57,770 nucleotides of DNA from Fimihabitans intestinipullorum (lineage in GTDB: Bacteria; Bacillota_I; Bacilli_A; RF39; UBA660), in contig DVML01000034.1 of NCBI GenBank assembly GCA_018714965.1, forward strand, positions 1-57,770. Reading direction: 5' to 3'. This document shows positions 7,603 through 16,709 of this stretch, one piece after another. Positions within the stretch are counted from its first letter, which is position 1. Every line of letters starts with the position of its first letter. A program made the position numbers and the translations under genes. The notes below the pieces were generated by a model. It saw nothing but the letters and a program-made list of their open reading frames with translations, had not been told where the DNA came from and did not search any database.

Positions 7603-8268
7603 ATGAAATTAGCTATTATTGTCGCAATGGAAAAAGAGATTGAACTATTAATCAAGTATTACGAAGCAAAAGAAATATCTTCAACACATCATATCTATCA
7701 ATCTCAAAAATATCCAAATATATACATATCACGTAGTGGAATCGGAAAAGTAAATGCTGCAATGAATACACAATATCTTATCGATACTTATGAACCAAAT
7801 TATATTATTAATACAGGTTGTGCAGGAAGTCTTGTAGATAGCGTACATATCATGGATACAGTCGTAGCAAAATTTTCCACCTACCATGATTTCTTGCCAT
7901 TGAGAATTATGAAACAAAACACACCAGACGAAGGACAAATTGAAAGTAACACTGATATGTTAAATCAAGCAGAACAAGTTTTAAGAGAACGAAAAGAACC
8001 ATATCATATTGGTACAATTTGCAGTGGAGATTGTTTTGTAACTAATGAATTACAAAGAGATCAGATATACGAACAAACAGAAGCTTTATGTGTCGACATG
8101 GAAAGCGCTAGCATCGCCCACGTATCAAAGAAAAATAACATTCCTTTTATATCGATACGAACGATGTCGGATTTTTCGGATGGTGCAGAAGAAAAAGAGC
8201 AAGAAGCAGCTAATGTAGCAAGCCAAATCGTAATTGAAATTGTAAAAAATTATGAAAAAACTATTTGA
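7603..8268 (+). CDS. mtnN: 5'-methylthioadenosine/S-adenosylhomocysteine nucleosidase
   Basis: 221 aa. It cleaves MTA, SAH and 5'-deoxyadenosine to adenine and a thioribose-type sugar in methionine salvage. 'VAMEKEIELL' (N-terminal active-site Glu), 'SGIGKVNAA', 'NTGCAGSL', 'CVDMESASIAHV' (Met/Glu substrate binders) and 'TMSDFSDG' (acid Asp) match the family. The ATG at 7603 follows GAGGGATC; a TG-x-TAAAAT extended -10 lies upstream at about 7573-7581. Confidence 0.95.
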   Translation: MKLAIIVAMEKEIELLIKYYEAKEISSTHHIYQSQKYPNIYISRSGIGKVNAAMNTQYLIDTYEPNYIINTGCAGSLVDSVHIMDTVVAKFSTYHDFLPLRIMKQNTPDEGQIESNTDMLNQAEQVLRERKEPYHIGTICSGDCFVTNELQRDQIYEQTEALCVDMESASIAHVSKKNNIPFISIRTMSDFSDGAEEKEQEAANVASQIVIEIVKNYEKTI

Positions 8269-8365
8269 TTGGTTCATTGAGTATGATATGGGAGAACTCA
8301 TTGTTCTTATTGGTGGATTCTTACTAACTATTATCGCTTTTATCTTATATATCGTATTCTATTAA
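8252..8365 (+). CDS. Small single-pass membrane protein, unknown
   Basis: A 37-codon ORF starts 17 bp inside the 3' end of mtnN in another frame and ends one base before the terminator stem. It begins MKKLFDWFIEYDMGELIVL and continues as one hydrophobic helix (about residues 15-36). The overlap suggests translational coupling, as no good ribosome binding site is visible. Hydrophobicity and tight packing against the terminator support it being real; I recognise no family. Confidence 0.55.
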   Translation: MKKLFDWFIEYDMGELIVLIGGFLLTIIAFILYIVFY

Positions 8366-8388
8366 AACACCTAATTAGGTGTTTTTTT
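8366..8388 (+). terminator. Terminator of mtnN and the small ORF
   Basis: AACACCT - AATT - AGGTGTT followed by a T run to 8388. Confidence 0.88.
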
Positions 8389-8390
8389 AC

Positions 8391-8417
8391 AAAAAAAAGA
8401 TGCAACTATTTTGCATC
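8391..8417 (-). terminator. Terminator of the S10-spc-alpha operon
   Basis: On the minus strand GATGCAA pairs with TTGCATC around a 5-nt loop, followed by eight T. The rplQ stop codon (8406-8408) is inside the loop. Confidence 0.88.
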
Positions 8418-8762
8418 TCCTTCTACTAATTCTAAAATTACCATTAAAGCATCGTCACCTTTGCGCTCATTTAATTTTAAAATTCTTGTATATCCACCAT
8501 TTCTTGTTGCATAACGTACTGCTAAATCGTCAAATACTTTTTTAACAGCTTCATTGTCATTTTGTAAGAAAGCAAGTGCTTTTCTTCTTGCAACTAATGA
8601 TCCATCTTTTCCGTAAGTAATCATCTTATCAAGAAACTTACGAGCTTCTTTTGCTCTAGTTTCAGTTGTTTGGATTCTTTCGTTCATGATGAGATCTTTC
8701 GTTAGATTGGCAAGCATACTTCTTCTATGTTTATTATTAACTCCTAATTTTCTATAAGCCAT
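8406..8762 (-). CDS. rplQ: 50S ribosomal protein bL17
   Basis: 118 aa. 'YRKLGVNNKHRRSMLANLTKDLI' and 'TETRAKEARKFLDKMI' are L17 signatures. Last gene of the long ribosomal operon, after rpoA; its stop lies in the terminator loop. Confidence 0.98.
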   Translation of the reverse strand: MAYRKLGVNNKHRRSMLANLTKDLIMNERIQTTETRAKEARKFLDKMITYGKDGSLVARRKALAFLQNDNEAVKKVFDDLAVRYATRNGGYTRILKLNERKGDDALMVILELVEGDAK

Positions 8763-8779
8763 AATATTCCTCCTAACTA

Positions 8780-9730
8780 TTAGTCTTCATCGCGGAATTT
8801 AAGTCCCATATCTTTAATTTTATCGATAACTTCTTTTAAAGATTTTTTACCTAAATTACGAATTTTCATCATTTCTAATTCTGATTTTTCCGTCAAATCA
8901 CCTAGTGTGTTAACTCCAGCTCTTTTTAAACAATTGTAAGCACGAACTGAGAAATCTAAATCATCGATAGAAGTCTCTAACTTCTTGAGCTTACTATCTT
9001 CTTGTTTTGCATTCATAATTCCTGTCGTATCAGCAATTTCACTTAAGTTAGTAATGATATTCAAATGTTCAATCATAATCTTAGCAGATAAAGCCATAGC
9101 TTCCTCTGGACGAATTGATCCCTTTGTATATACATTCATAATTAACTTATCGTAATTAGCATCTTGCCCAACACGAGCGCTTTCTACTTCGTAGCTAACT
9201 CTTTCAATTGGTGAATAGAGAGCATCGATAGGAATATATCCTAATTTTGTATTTTCAACGTATTTCTTGTTTTCATTAGATGGCACATAACCGCGACCAT
9301 TGGCAACGATTAATTCCATGTCTAATTTTCCACCTTTAGATACTGTTGCAATTACTTGATCAGGATTCATAATTTCTACATCTGCAGAAGTTTGGATATC
9401 TCCAGCTGTAACTGTTTTCTCCCCACTTACAGATAAACGAAGAACCTTTTCCTCTTCTGTATGATTTTTTACAACGACATTCTTTAAGTTTAAGATAATC
9501 GTCGTAACATCTTCTACAACACCTTCCATAGTTTGAAATTCATGTGCGACACCATCAATTTTTACAGCTACAATAGCGCTTCCTGGCATACTTGATAACA
9601 TGATTCTTCTAAGTGCATTTCCGATTGTTGTACCGAATCCTCTTTCCAAAGGTTCTAATTCAAATTTTCCATAATTATTACTTTCTACATATTCTGTAAT
9701 TTTGTAGACTGGTTTTTCAAAGTTTAACAT
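8780..9730 (-). CDS. rpoA: RNA polymerase alpha subunit
   Basis: 316 aa. The N-terminal dimerisation domain ('LEPLERGFGTTIGNALRRIMLSS') starts polymerase assembly. The C-terminal domain ('DLDFSVRAYNCLKRAGVNTLGDL...KNLGKKSL'-type) contacts UP elements and activators. The length is typical, and it has the standard place between rpsK and rplQ. Confidence 0.99.
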   Translation of the reverse strand: MLNFEKPVYKITEYVESNNYGKFELEPLERGFGTTIGNALRRIMLSSMPGSAIVAVKIDGVAHEFQTMEGVVEDVTTIILNLKNVVVKNHTEEEKVLRLSVSGEKTVTAGDIQTSADVEIMNPDQVIATVSKGGKLDMELIVANGRGYVPSNENKKYVENTKLGYIPIDALYSPIERVSYEVESARVGQDANYDKLIMNVYTKGSIRPEEAMALSAKIMIEHLNIITNLSEIADTTGIMNAKQEDSKLKKLETSIDDLDFSVRAYNCLKRAGVNTLGDLTEKSELEMMKIRNLGKKSLKEVIDKIKDMGLKFRDED

Positions 9731-9750
9731 TCCTCAACACTCCTTTTCTT

Positions 9751-10134
9751 TTATCCACGTGGACGTTTTGGTGGGCGACATCCGTTATGTGGTATTGGTG
9801 TTACATCAGTGATTGCAGTAATTTCAAGTCCAGCTGTTTGTAATGAACGAATGGCAGTTTCACGTCCTGATCCAATTCCTTTTACGAAAACTTCTACTTT
9901 TTTCATTCCCATAGCAACAGCTGCTTTTCCTGCAGCTTCAGCTGACATTCCAGCAGCAAATGGAGTTGATTTCTTACTTCCTTTGAACCCTAATGTTCCA
10001 GCAGAAGCCCAGCTGATTGCATTCCCTTCTTTATCACAAATTGTTACGATTGTGTTATTGAACGTTGAATGAATATAAGCTTTCCCCTCTGGTACATTCT
10101 TTTTCACTTTACGTTTTCTTGGTTTATAAGCCAT
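9751..10134 (-). CDS. rpsK: 30S ribosomal protein uS11
   Basis: 127 aa. 'GKAYIHSTFNNTIVTICDKEGNAISWASAG' and the C-terminal 'DVTPIPHNGCRPPKRPRG' are diagnostic of this platform protein. It follows rpsM. Confidence 0.99.
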   Translation of the reverse strand: MAYKPRKRKVKKNVPEGKAYIHSTFNNTIVTICDKEGNAISWASAGTLGFKGSKKSTPFAAGMSAEAAGKAAVAMGMKKVEVFVKGIGSGRETAIRSLQTAGLEITAITDVTPIPHNGCRPPKRPRG

Positions 10135-10160
10135 TTAAATAACCTCCTTTTTTTGCACTA

Positions 10161-10526
10161 CTATTTTTTCTTGTTCGCTACAGTCTTACCTTTACCCTTA
10201 CGAGTTCTAGCATTACGATTTGTTCTTTGCCCTCTTACAGGTAAACCTTTTTTGTGACGAGTTCCTTGATATGAGTTAATTTCCATTTTTGTTTTGATGT
10301 TCATATTAACTTCACGTCTTAAATCACCTTCAGTTAAATATTTGTTTACTTCATCACGAATACGAATTAACTCTTCATTTGTTAAATCTTTTGCTCTTGT
10401 ATTTTCGTTAATATTTGCATCCTTACAAATCTTTGTTGCAAGTGATTTTCCGATTCCATAAATGTAAGTCAATGCGATAACGATTCTTTTATTATTTGGT
10501 ATATCTACACCTTTAATACGTGCCAT
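10161..10526 (-). CDS. rpsM: 30S ribosomal protein uS13
   Basis: 121 aa. 'ARIKGVDIPNNKRIVIALTYIYGIG' and the basic C-terminal tail 'GLPVRGQRTNRNARTRKG' that reaches the tRNA sites identify S13. Confidence 0.99.
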   Translation of the reverse strand: MARIKGVDIPNNKRIVIALTYIYGIGKSLATKICKDANINENTRAKDLTNEELIRIRDEVNKYLTEGDLRREVNMNIKTKMEINSYQGTRHKKGLPVRGQRTNRNARTRKGKGKTVANKKK

Positions 10527-10541
10527 AAAACACCTCCTATA

Positions 10542-10655
10542 TTAACCTTGTCTTTGTTTATGCTTAGGGTTTTCACAAATTACGTATACTTTCCCCTTAC
10601 GTTTAATTACTCTACATTTATCACACATTGGTTTTACTGATGGTTTTACTTTCAT
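10542..10655 (-). CDS. rpmJ: 50S ribosomal protein bL36
   Basis: 37 codons found by reading the gap between rpsM and infA. It begins MKVKPSVKPMCDKCRVIKR and ends KHKQRQG, with C-x2-C then Cys and His, the zinc-binding form of L36. An AGGAGGG site precedes the ATG. Confidence 0.97.
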   Translation of the reverse strand: MKVKPSVKPMCDKCRVIKRKGKVYVICENPKHKQRQG

Positions 10656-10666
10656 TCAAATCCCTC

Positions 10667-10882
10667 CTACTTTCTATAGGTTATGCGCCCACGTGTTAGA
10701 TCATATGGTGAAAGTTCTAGTGTTACTGTATCACCTGGTAAGATACGAATATAGTTCATACGCATCTTACCAGAAACGTGAGCAATTACAGTATGTTTGT
10801 TTTCAAGTTCTACTTTAAATCCACCCTTTGGTAATTTTTCAATTACCTTTCCTTCTACTTCAATAATATCATTTTTTGCCAT
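10667..10882 (-). CDS. infA: Translation initiation factor IF-1
   Basis: 71 aa S1/OB fold. 'IEVEGKVIEKLPKGGFKVELENKH' and 'HVSGKMRMNYIRILPGD' match IF-1, which occupies the 30S A site during initiation. It sits 4 bp downstream of map. Confidence 0.98.
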   Translation of the reverse strand: MAKNDIIEVEGKVIEKLPKGGFKVELENKHTVIAHVSGKMRMNYIRILPGDTVTLELSPYDLTRGRITYRK

Positions 10883-10886
10883 ATTA

Positions 10887-11633
10887 TCACCTCTTCGTCA
10901 ATATTTCATATCCATCATCCAACACTAAGACCGTATGTTCAAAGTGTGCGGATGGTTTATCATCTGCGGTAATTACTGTCCAATCATCATCTAGCATATA
11001 CACATCAGCTGTTCCCAAATTTAACATTGGTTCTACTGCGATCACCATTCCCGTTTTCAGTTCTGGTCCTGTTCCTTTCTTACCATAATTTGGTACGTCC
11101 GGTTCTTCGTGTACACTACTACCGACTCCATGACCGACAAGTTCTTTTACTACTCCTAAACGATGTTCAGTCGCGTATTTTTCTACCGCGTATCCAATAT
11201 CCCCTACATGGGCACCATTCTTGATGACAGAGAGGCCTTCCATTAAGGCTTGTTCTGTATCGCGAAGTAGTCGTGCTTTTGGATGACTGATATTTCCAAC
11301 AGGATAAGTCCAAGCGGAATCACCATGAAATCCATGATAGCAAGCACCAATATCTATAGATACGATATCGCCTTCCTTCAAACGACGGTTTCCAGGAATC
11401 CCGTGGACAACTTCTTCATTGACTGAAATACAGCATCCAGCGGGAAATCCATAGAGGCCTTTAAAAGAAGGGGTCGCATCCGAATTTAATATAAATTCTT
11501 CTGCTAATCGATTTAATTCCTTCGTCGTAATACCTGGTTTAATAAATTGTTTTAAATAATTATGCGTATCTCCAACAATTTTACCAGCTTTTCTTAGCAG
11601 TTCAATTTGTTCTGGAGTCTTAATTGTAATCAT
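10887..11633 (-). CDS. map: Methionine aminopeptidase, type I
   Basis: 248 aa. It removes the initiator Met. The metal ligands lie in 'DIGACYHGFHGDSAWT' (two Asp), 'GHGVGSSVHEEPDVPNYG' (His), 'AVEPML' (Glu) and the C-terminal 'FEHTVLV' (Glu). Its ATG overlaps the adk stop (ATGA). Confidence 0.98.
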   Translation of the reverse strand: MITIKTPEQIELLRKAGKIVGDTHNYLKQFIKPGITTKELNRLAEEFILNSDATPSFKGLYGFPAGCCISVNEEVVHGIPGNRRLKEGDIVSIDIGACYHGFHGDSAWTYPVGNISHPKARLLRDTEQALMEGLSVIKNGAHVGDIGYAVEKYATEHRLGVVKELVGHGVGSSVHEEPDVPNYGKKGTGPELKTGMVIAVEPMLNLGTADVYMLDDDWTVITADDKPSAHFEHTVLVLDDGYEILTKR

Positions 11634-12289
11634 GCCTGACTCCTCAAGATCGTCTCAATTTCCTCGAATATTGTGTCTGCATCCTGCGTGCTATCAATCG
11701 TAGATACAGCGTTCAATTTTCGATAATAATCTAATAATGGTTCTGTATTTTTCATATATGTTTCAAATCGATTACAGAAGGTTTCTTCATTATCATCGAC
11801 ACGTTTTTCTAATGCGTGCCCACAATGATCACAAATTCCTTCTTCTTTCGGTTTTAAAACATCTATCATATCGTTGTAGACAGCTCCACATTTCGGACAA
11901 CTGATACGACCTAATATTCTTTTTTTTGCGGTTTCTTCATCAATTGATAAATAGATCACATGACCGAGTGGTTTATTCAATTTTTCCAAAATCTCATTAT
12001 ATGCATAAGCTTGTTCTAATGATCTCGGAAAACCATCTAAAATATAACCATCAGCACAATCTGATTGATTTAAGCGTTCCATCATTAATTCATTAATAAT
12101 TTCATCACTTACCAAATGACCTAATGCCATTTGTTCTTTAATATATCTACCACGTTCATCATCTTTTTTCGTAGCGTCTCTAAGTAAGTCGCCTGTAGAG
12201 ATGTGTGGTAAATGATATTTCATCATCAACTTCTTAGATTGTGTCCCTTTCCCAGCTGCGGGTGGGGCGATAAAAATAATACTATTCAT
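11630..12289 (-). CDS. adk: Adenylate kinase, zinc LID type
   Basis: 219 aa. ATP + AMP to 2 ADP. The P-loop APPAAGKGTQ replaces the more usual GxPGAGKGT, with Ala-Ala at the flexible position. The LID carries four Cys in two CxxC pairs ('CPKCGAVY', 'CDHCGH') that bind zinc, as in Gram-positives. It overlaps the secY stop by one base. Confidence 0.98.
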   Translation of the reverse strand: MNSIIFIAPPAAGKGTQSKKLMMKYHLPHISTGDLLRDATKKDDERGRYIKEQMALGHLVSDEIINELMMERLNQSDCADGYILDGFPRSLEQAYAYNEILEKLNKPLGHVIYLSIDEETAKKRILGRISCPKCGAVYNDMIDVLKPKEEGICDHCGHALEKRVDDNEETFCNRFETYMKNTEPLLDYYRKLNAVSTIDSTQDADTIFEEIETILRSQA

Positions 12290-13563
12290 TAATATCGTCT
12301 TCTTCCTCGGCTATAGTTTCTACTTACTAATTGACTTTCAATCTGCTTGTAGCTTTCAAGAGCTACTCCAACAACGATCAAAAGTCCCGTACCACCAATA
12401 CTAACACTGGTTGGCAAGCTAGAAACTGCTCCAAAAATAATTGGTAATGCTGCAATGATTGCTAAGCAAGTTGCACCTACTACCGTTATTCTATTTAATG
12501 TACGAGTGATATATTTCACAGTTTCTTCCCCTGGACGAATTCCTGGAATATATCCCCCATTCTTTTGCAAGTTTTCTGTTAATTCTTTTGGTTTCAATTG
12601 CAAGAATGTGTAGAAATAAGTAAATCCAAATATCAATACAATATAGATTACAAATCCTACTGGCGTATGCATTGATAACCATTTATTTACAAATAATGTA
12701 AATCCTTCGTTCTTAATAAATTGTGCGATCAACGCTGGAATTGAAATCAACGCAGACGCGAAGATAACAGGTATAACTCCAGCTGAATTCAATTTAAACG
12801 GAATATAGTTTTGCGTACCACCATAACTACTTGTCGTTTTATTCGCATATTGAATTGGAATGCGACGTTCTGAACATTGCTCATAAACAACAGCAATAAT
12901 GATTCCTAAGTATAATGCAACAAATAATGCAAACTTAACAATTCCTAAAGTTAATTGCTGTACTGTATCCCCTACAACTAATCCTGTATAGGCGTCTACA
13001 AACATCGTTGGCATCGTTGCAATAATTCCAGCCATGATAATGAGTGAAATTCCGTTTCCGATACCTTTTGCAGTAATTTGATCTCCGATCCATAATAGAA
13101 GTGCAGTTCCTGCTGTTAATACAGTTGCAAATTCCATATACTGCATAACTGTTCCACCTTTAATAAAGGCGAAAGAGAACATGTATCCTTGAATAAACGC
13201 CAAGATAATTCCAAATACTCTCGTAATTTGATTAATTTTAGTACGTCCTACTTGACCTTCTTTTGCAAGATCAGCTAAGTAAGGTACGATATCCATTTGT
13301 AATAATTGAATAATAATGGATGCAGTAATGTAAGGCATTACTCCTAAAGAGAAGATAGAAAATTTTTCCATTGCTCCTCCACCCATAGCATTAATCAATC
13401 CTAAGAACCCTAAATTATCAGTTCCTAGTGCACTTTGATCAATCCCTGGAACAATAATTGTTGTTCCAAGTTTGAAAACAAAGAGTGCAGCTAGTGTGAA
13501 AAGAATTCTTTTTTGCAAATCTTTATTCTTGGGATTAAATATTTGCTTAATATTTGCAAACAT
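12289..13563 (-). CDS. secY: Preprotein translocase channel subunit SecY
   Basis: 424 aa, ten membrane helices. 'KILFTLAALFVFKLGTTI'-type start, the plug region after 'LGFLGLINAMGGGAMEKFSIFSLGVMPYI', and the cytoplasmic loop 'GIRPGEETVKYI' are conserved. It forms the Sec channel with SecE/SecG, which are not in this window. The GAGGTGAT site precedes the start. Confidence 0.98.
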   Translation of the reverse strand: MFANIKQIFNPKNKDLQKRILFTLAALFVFKLGTTIIVPGIDQSALGTDNLGFLGLINAMGGGAMEKFSIFSLGVMPYITASIIIQLLQMDIVPYLADLAKEGQVGRTKINQITRVFGIILAFIQGYMFSFAFIKGGTVMQYMEFATVLTAGTALLLWIGDQITAKGIGNGISLIIMAGIIATMPTMFVDAYTGLVVGDTVQQLTLGIVKFALFVALYLGIIIAVVYEQCSERRIPIQYANKTTSSYGGTQNYIPFKLNSAGVIPVIFASALISIPALIAQFIKNEGFTLFVNKWLSMHTPVGFVIYIVLIFGFTYFYTFLQLKPKELTENLQKNGGYIPGIRPGEETVKYITRTLNRITVVGATCLAIIAALPIIFGAVSSLPTSVSIGGTGLLIVVGVALESYKQIESQLVSRNYSRGRRRY

Positions 13564-13564
13564 T

Positions 13565-14011
13565 TTAAATCACCTCTGCTTTTCCACCTAATTTTTCTAT
13601 TTGCTCTTTCGCAACAGTTGAAAACTTATGTGCTTTTACAGTTAACTTTTTCTCTAAAGTTCCATTTCCTAATACTTTAACACCGTTTAATTGATTTTTC
13701 AATAGTCCCATATCTTTTAATAATTCTGGAGTAATTACTGCTCCATCTTCAAATTTATTTAAGTCACTTAAGTTAATTACAGCATATTCTGTTTTGAATT
13801 TAGCGTTAGAGAAACCTCTTTTTGGTAAACGTCTATAAAGTGGGAATTGTCCTCCCTCGAACGTTGCCTTGATTTTTCCTTTACCGCTTCTTGCTTTTTG
13901 ACCTTTTTGTCCTTTTCCACTTGTTTTACCAAGCCCACTACCAGGTCCACGTCCTACTCTTTTACGAGTAAATGTAGCACCTTCAGCTGGTTTCATAGTA
14001 TGTAATTTCAT
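13565..14011 (-). CDS. rplO: 50S ribosomal protein uL15
   Basis: 148 aa. The Gly/Lys-rich N-terminus 'KRVGRGPGSGLGKTSGKGQKGQKAR' and 'FEGGQFPLYRRLPKRGF' are L15. Directly downstream of rpsE with no rpmD between them. Confidence 0.98.
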   Translation of the reverse strand: MKLHTMKPAEGATFTRKRVGRGPGSGLGKTSGKGQKGQKARSGKGKIKATFEGGQFPLYRRLPKRGFSNAKFKTEYAVINLSDLNKFEDGAVITPELLKDMGLLKNQLNGVKVLGNGTLEKKLTVKAHKFSTVAKEQIEKLGGKAEVI

Positions 14012-14012
14012 A

Positions 14013-14573
14013 TTATAAAATCTCCTCTACTTTTTTACCGCGAAGTTTTGCAACTTCTTCTACTGTTTTTTGTGACTTAAGTGCTTCTAATGTGGCATAT
14101 GCCATATTAATTTTTGTGTTAGATCCTAATGATTTAGATAAGATATCTTTTACACCAGCAAGCTCTAATACTGAACGAACAGGTCCACCTGCTTTTACTC
14201 CAGTACCTTTTAAAGCTGGTTTTAACATAACTTTACTAGCACCTCTAACACCGATTGCTTCATGTGGGATTGTTCTTTGATCAACTAAAGATACTTCAAC
14301 TACATTCTTAGTAGCAGCTTGAACGGCTTTCTTAATTGCATCAGGTACTTCGTTTGCTTTACCAGTACCAATACCAACTTTACCTTTTCTATCTCCTACT
14401 ACAACAGTAGCTGAAAAACGGAAACGACGACCACCTTTTGTTACTTTTGTAACACGACCAATGTTGACAACTTCTTCATCGTATAATTTAGGTTGTCTTT
14501 GTCTTAGTTGAAAATTTCTTTTCTTTTTCTTGTCTGGTTGTGTTCCACGTGGGTCTTGTTTTTTATTTTCCAT
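14013..14573 (-). CDS. rpsE: 30S ribosomal protein uS5
   Basis: 186 aa; the first ~25 residues are a basic extension rich in Lys, Arg and Gln. 'VNIGRVTKVTKGGRRFRFSA' and 'GVRGASKVMLKPALKGTGVKAGG' identify S5, involved in decoding accuracy. It is immediately followed by rplO. Confidence 0.98.
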   Translation of the reverse strand: MENKKQDPRGTQPDKKKKRNFQLRQRQPKLYDEEVVNIGRVTKVTKGGRRFRFSATVVVGDRKGKVGIGTGKANEVPDAIKKAVQAATKNVVEVSLVDQRTIPHEAIGVRGASKVMLKPALKGTGVKAGGPVRSVLELAGVKDILSKSLGSNTKINMAYATLEALKSQKTVEEVAKLRGKKVEEIL

Positions 14574-14586
14574 TGTTACCCTCCTT

Positions 14587-14949
14587 TTAGAATTCTAATC
14601 CATTTGCACGTGCAGCTTCAGCTAATGCTTTTACACGTCCATGATATAAGTATCCACCTCTATCGAATACTACTTTTTTAATTTTTGCTTCTTTTGCTCT
14701 CTTGGCAATTAGTTCACCAACCTTAGTAGCAGCTTCAATGTTACTTCCATTTGCAAGTTTTAAATCCTTGTCAATAGATGAAGCACTTACTAAAGTTGTT
14801 CCCTTTGTATCGTCAATAATTTGAGCAAAAATATTTTGATTTGATCTAAACACATTTAATCTTGGAACTTCAGGTGTTCCAGATACTTTTGCACGAACAC
14901 GTGCGTGTCTAGCTTTTCGTACTTCATTACGATCTACTTTCTTTATCAT
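14587..14949 (-). CDS. rplR: 50S ribosomal protein uL18
   Basis: 120 aa. 'RHARVRAKVSGTPEVPRLNVFRSNQNIFAQIIDD' and the C-terminal 'FDRGGYLYHGRVKALAEAARANGLEF' match L18, a 5S rRNA binder. Confidence 0.98.
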   Translation of the reverse strand: MIKKVDRNEVRKARHARVRAKVSGTPEVPRLNVFRSNQNIFAQIIDDTKGTTLVSASSIDKDLKLANGSNIEAATKVGELIAKRAKEAKIKKVVFDRGGYLYHGRVKALAEAARANGLEF

Positions 14950-14974
14950 AAGTATTTACGCTCCTTTACTTTAA

Positions 14975-15505
14975 TTAAGCTGCTTTCTTTCCTTCTTTAC
15001 GACGAACTACTTCATCTTTGTAACGAATTCCTTTTCCTTTGTAAGGTTCTGGTTGTCTTATCTTTCTGATGTTTGCAGCAAATTCTCCAACAAGACGTTT
15101 ATCGATTCCTTTGATTGTCAATTCTGTATTGCTTGGTACATCAATCGTAATTCCAGCAGGCACATCTACTTCTACTGGGTGAGAATATCCAGCAGTGACA
15201 ACTAATTTATTTCCTTTCGCTTGGAAACGGTATCCTACTCCAAGAATCTCTAATCCTTTTTCAAATCCTTTTGTAACACCTTCTAACATATTTTTAATGT
15301 TAGCGTTTACAGTTCCATGAAAGTTTTTTACAGAATCGTTTTCTCTTGTTACTGTTAATTGGTTTCCTTCGACAGTAACATGAATTCCTTTGTGTAGTTC
15401 AGTAGAAAGTTCTCCCTTAGGACCTTTTACTGTTACACTGTTTTCTGAAGTTGTTACTTCGACACCCTCAGGTATTGTTAATATTCTATTTCCAATACGA
15501 CTCAT
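14975..15505 (-). CDS. rplF: 50S ribosomal protein uL6
   Basis: 176 aa. 'SRIGNRILTIPEGVEV', 'VTVKGPKGEL' and the C-terminal 'RQPEPYKGKGIRY' are L6 hallmarks. Order rpsH-rplF-rplR is standard. Confidence 0.98.
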   Translation of the reverse strand: MSRIGNRILTIPEGVEVTTSENSVTVKGPKGELSTELHKGIHVTVEGNQLTVTRENDSVKNFHGTVNANIKNMLEGVTKGFEKGLEILGVGYRFQAKGNKLVVTAGYSHPVEVDVPAGITIDVPSNTELTIKGIDKRLVGEFAANIRKIRQPEPYKGKGIRYKDEVVRRKEGKKAA

Positions 15506-15524
15506 TGTAATCCTCCTAATCTTT

Positions 15525-15929
15525 CTACCAAATGTATGCTAATACTTCTCCACCAAGATTTTGTTTTCTAGCATCGCGATCTGTCATAACTCCTTTTGAA
15601 GTAGAAATGATAGCGATTCCTAAACCATTTAATACTCTTGGTACTTCGTCAGCTTTTACATATACACGTAATCCTGGTTTAGAAATTCTCTTTAATCCAG
15701 TAATAACGCGTTCTTTCTTTTCTCCATATTTTAATTCTAAAATAATATCATTTTGAACACTATTTTCTTTGATTTTATAATCAGCGATGAATCCTTCATC
15801 TTTTAGTATTCTTGCAATTTCCATTTTTAAATTTGAAGCGGGTACTTCAACATTTGTATAACGCATTTGATTTGCATTACGAATTCTCGTAAGCATATCT
15901 GCGATTGGGTCATTTGCAAATCCTCGCAT
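15525..15929 (-). CDS. rpsH: 30S ribosomal protein uS8
   Basis: 134 aa. 'NDPIADMLTRIRNANQMRY' and the C-terminal 'ISTSKGVMTDRDARKQNLGGEVLAYIW' identify S8, an rRNA binder and, in E. coli, the spc translational repressor. GGGAGGAT precedes the ATG. Confidence 0.98.
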   Translation of the reverse strand: MRGFANDPIADMLTRIRNANQMRYTNVEVPASNLKMEIARILKDEGFIADYKIKENSVQNDIILELKYGEKKERVITGLKRISKPGLRVYVKADEVPRVLNGLGIAIISTSKGVMTDRDARKQNLGGEVLAYIW

Positions 15930-15944
15930 ATTATCCTCCCTTCA

Positions 15945-16130
15945 TTACCAGCTTGATTTCTTAATCCCTGGTATTTGTCCTTTATAAGCTAGTTCTCTGA
16001 AACAAATACGGCAAATTCCATATTTTTTCAAAACTGCATGTGGTCTTCCACATCTTTGACAACGAGTATATTCACGTACCTTAAATTTCTGTGGTCTACT
16101 CGCTTTCACTTTCATACTTGTCTTAGCCAT
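15945..16130 (-). CDS. rpsN: 30S ribosomal protein uS14, zinc (type Z) form
   Basis: 61 aa with CQRCGR and CRICFRE, the two CxxC pairs of the zinc-binding short S14. It sits between rplE and rpsH as in Bacilli. Confidence 0.98.
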   Translation of the reverse strand: MAKTSMKVKASRPQKFKVREYTRCQRCGRPHAVLKKYGICRICFRELAYKGQIPGIKKSSW

Positions 16131-16150
16131 ATCAATTTTCCTCCTTGTTA

Positions 16151-16690
16151 TTATTTCTTAAATGGCATACCGAAACCTTTTAAGAGATCGTACGCTTCTT
16201 CATTTGTCTTTGCTGTTGTAACAAATACAATATCCATTCCACGCACTTTAACAACGTTATCATATACTATTTCTGAGAAAATCAATTGTTCTGTTAGCCC
16301 TAGAGTATAGTTTCCTCTTCCATCGAATGATTTTGGTGAAACCCCTCTAAAATCTCTTACACGAGGTAATGTAATACTAATTAGTTTATCTAAGAAGTTA
16401 TACATATTTTCCCCTCTTAAAGTAACTTTACATCCGATTGCTTGACCTTGTCTTAATTTGAATCCAGCAATGGCTTTTTTACTTTTTGTAACTACTGGTT
16501 TTTGTCCTGCAATTGCAGTTAAGTCAGCAACAGCAGCATCTAACAACTTACTATTCGTAGTTGCATCTCCGACACCCATGTTAATTACAATTTTTTCAAG
16601 TTTTGGTACTTCCATAACATTTTTATAATTGTATTTTTCTCTTAAACTAGGTACGATTTCTTTATTATATCTTTCTTTTAGGCGGTTCAT
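16151..16690 (-). CDS. rplE: 50S ribosomal protein uL5
   Basis: 179 aa. 'NVMEVPKLEKIVINMGVGDA' and 'RGMDIVFVTTAKTNEEAYDLLKGFGMPF' are diagnostic of the 5S-rRNA-binding protein L5. Confidence 0.99.
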   Translation of the reverse strand: MNRLKERYNKEIVPSLREKYNYKNVMEVPKLEKIVINMGVGDATTNSKLLDAAVADLTAIAGQKPVVTKSKKAIAGFKLRQGQAIGCKVTLRGENMYNFLDKLISITLPRVRDFRGVSPKSFDGRGNYTLGLTEQLIFSEIVYDNVVKVRGMDIVFVTTAKTNEEAYDLLKGFGMPFKK

Positions 16691-16709
16691 TTATTTACCC
16701 TCCTTCCAA

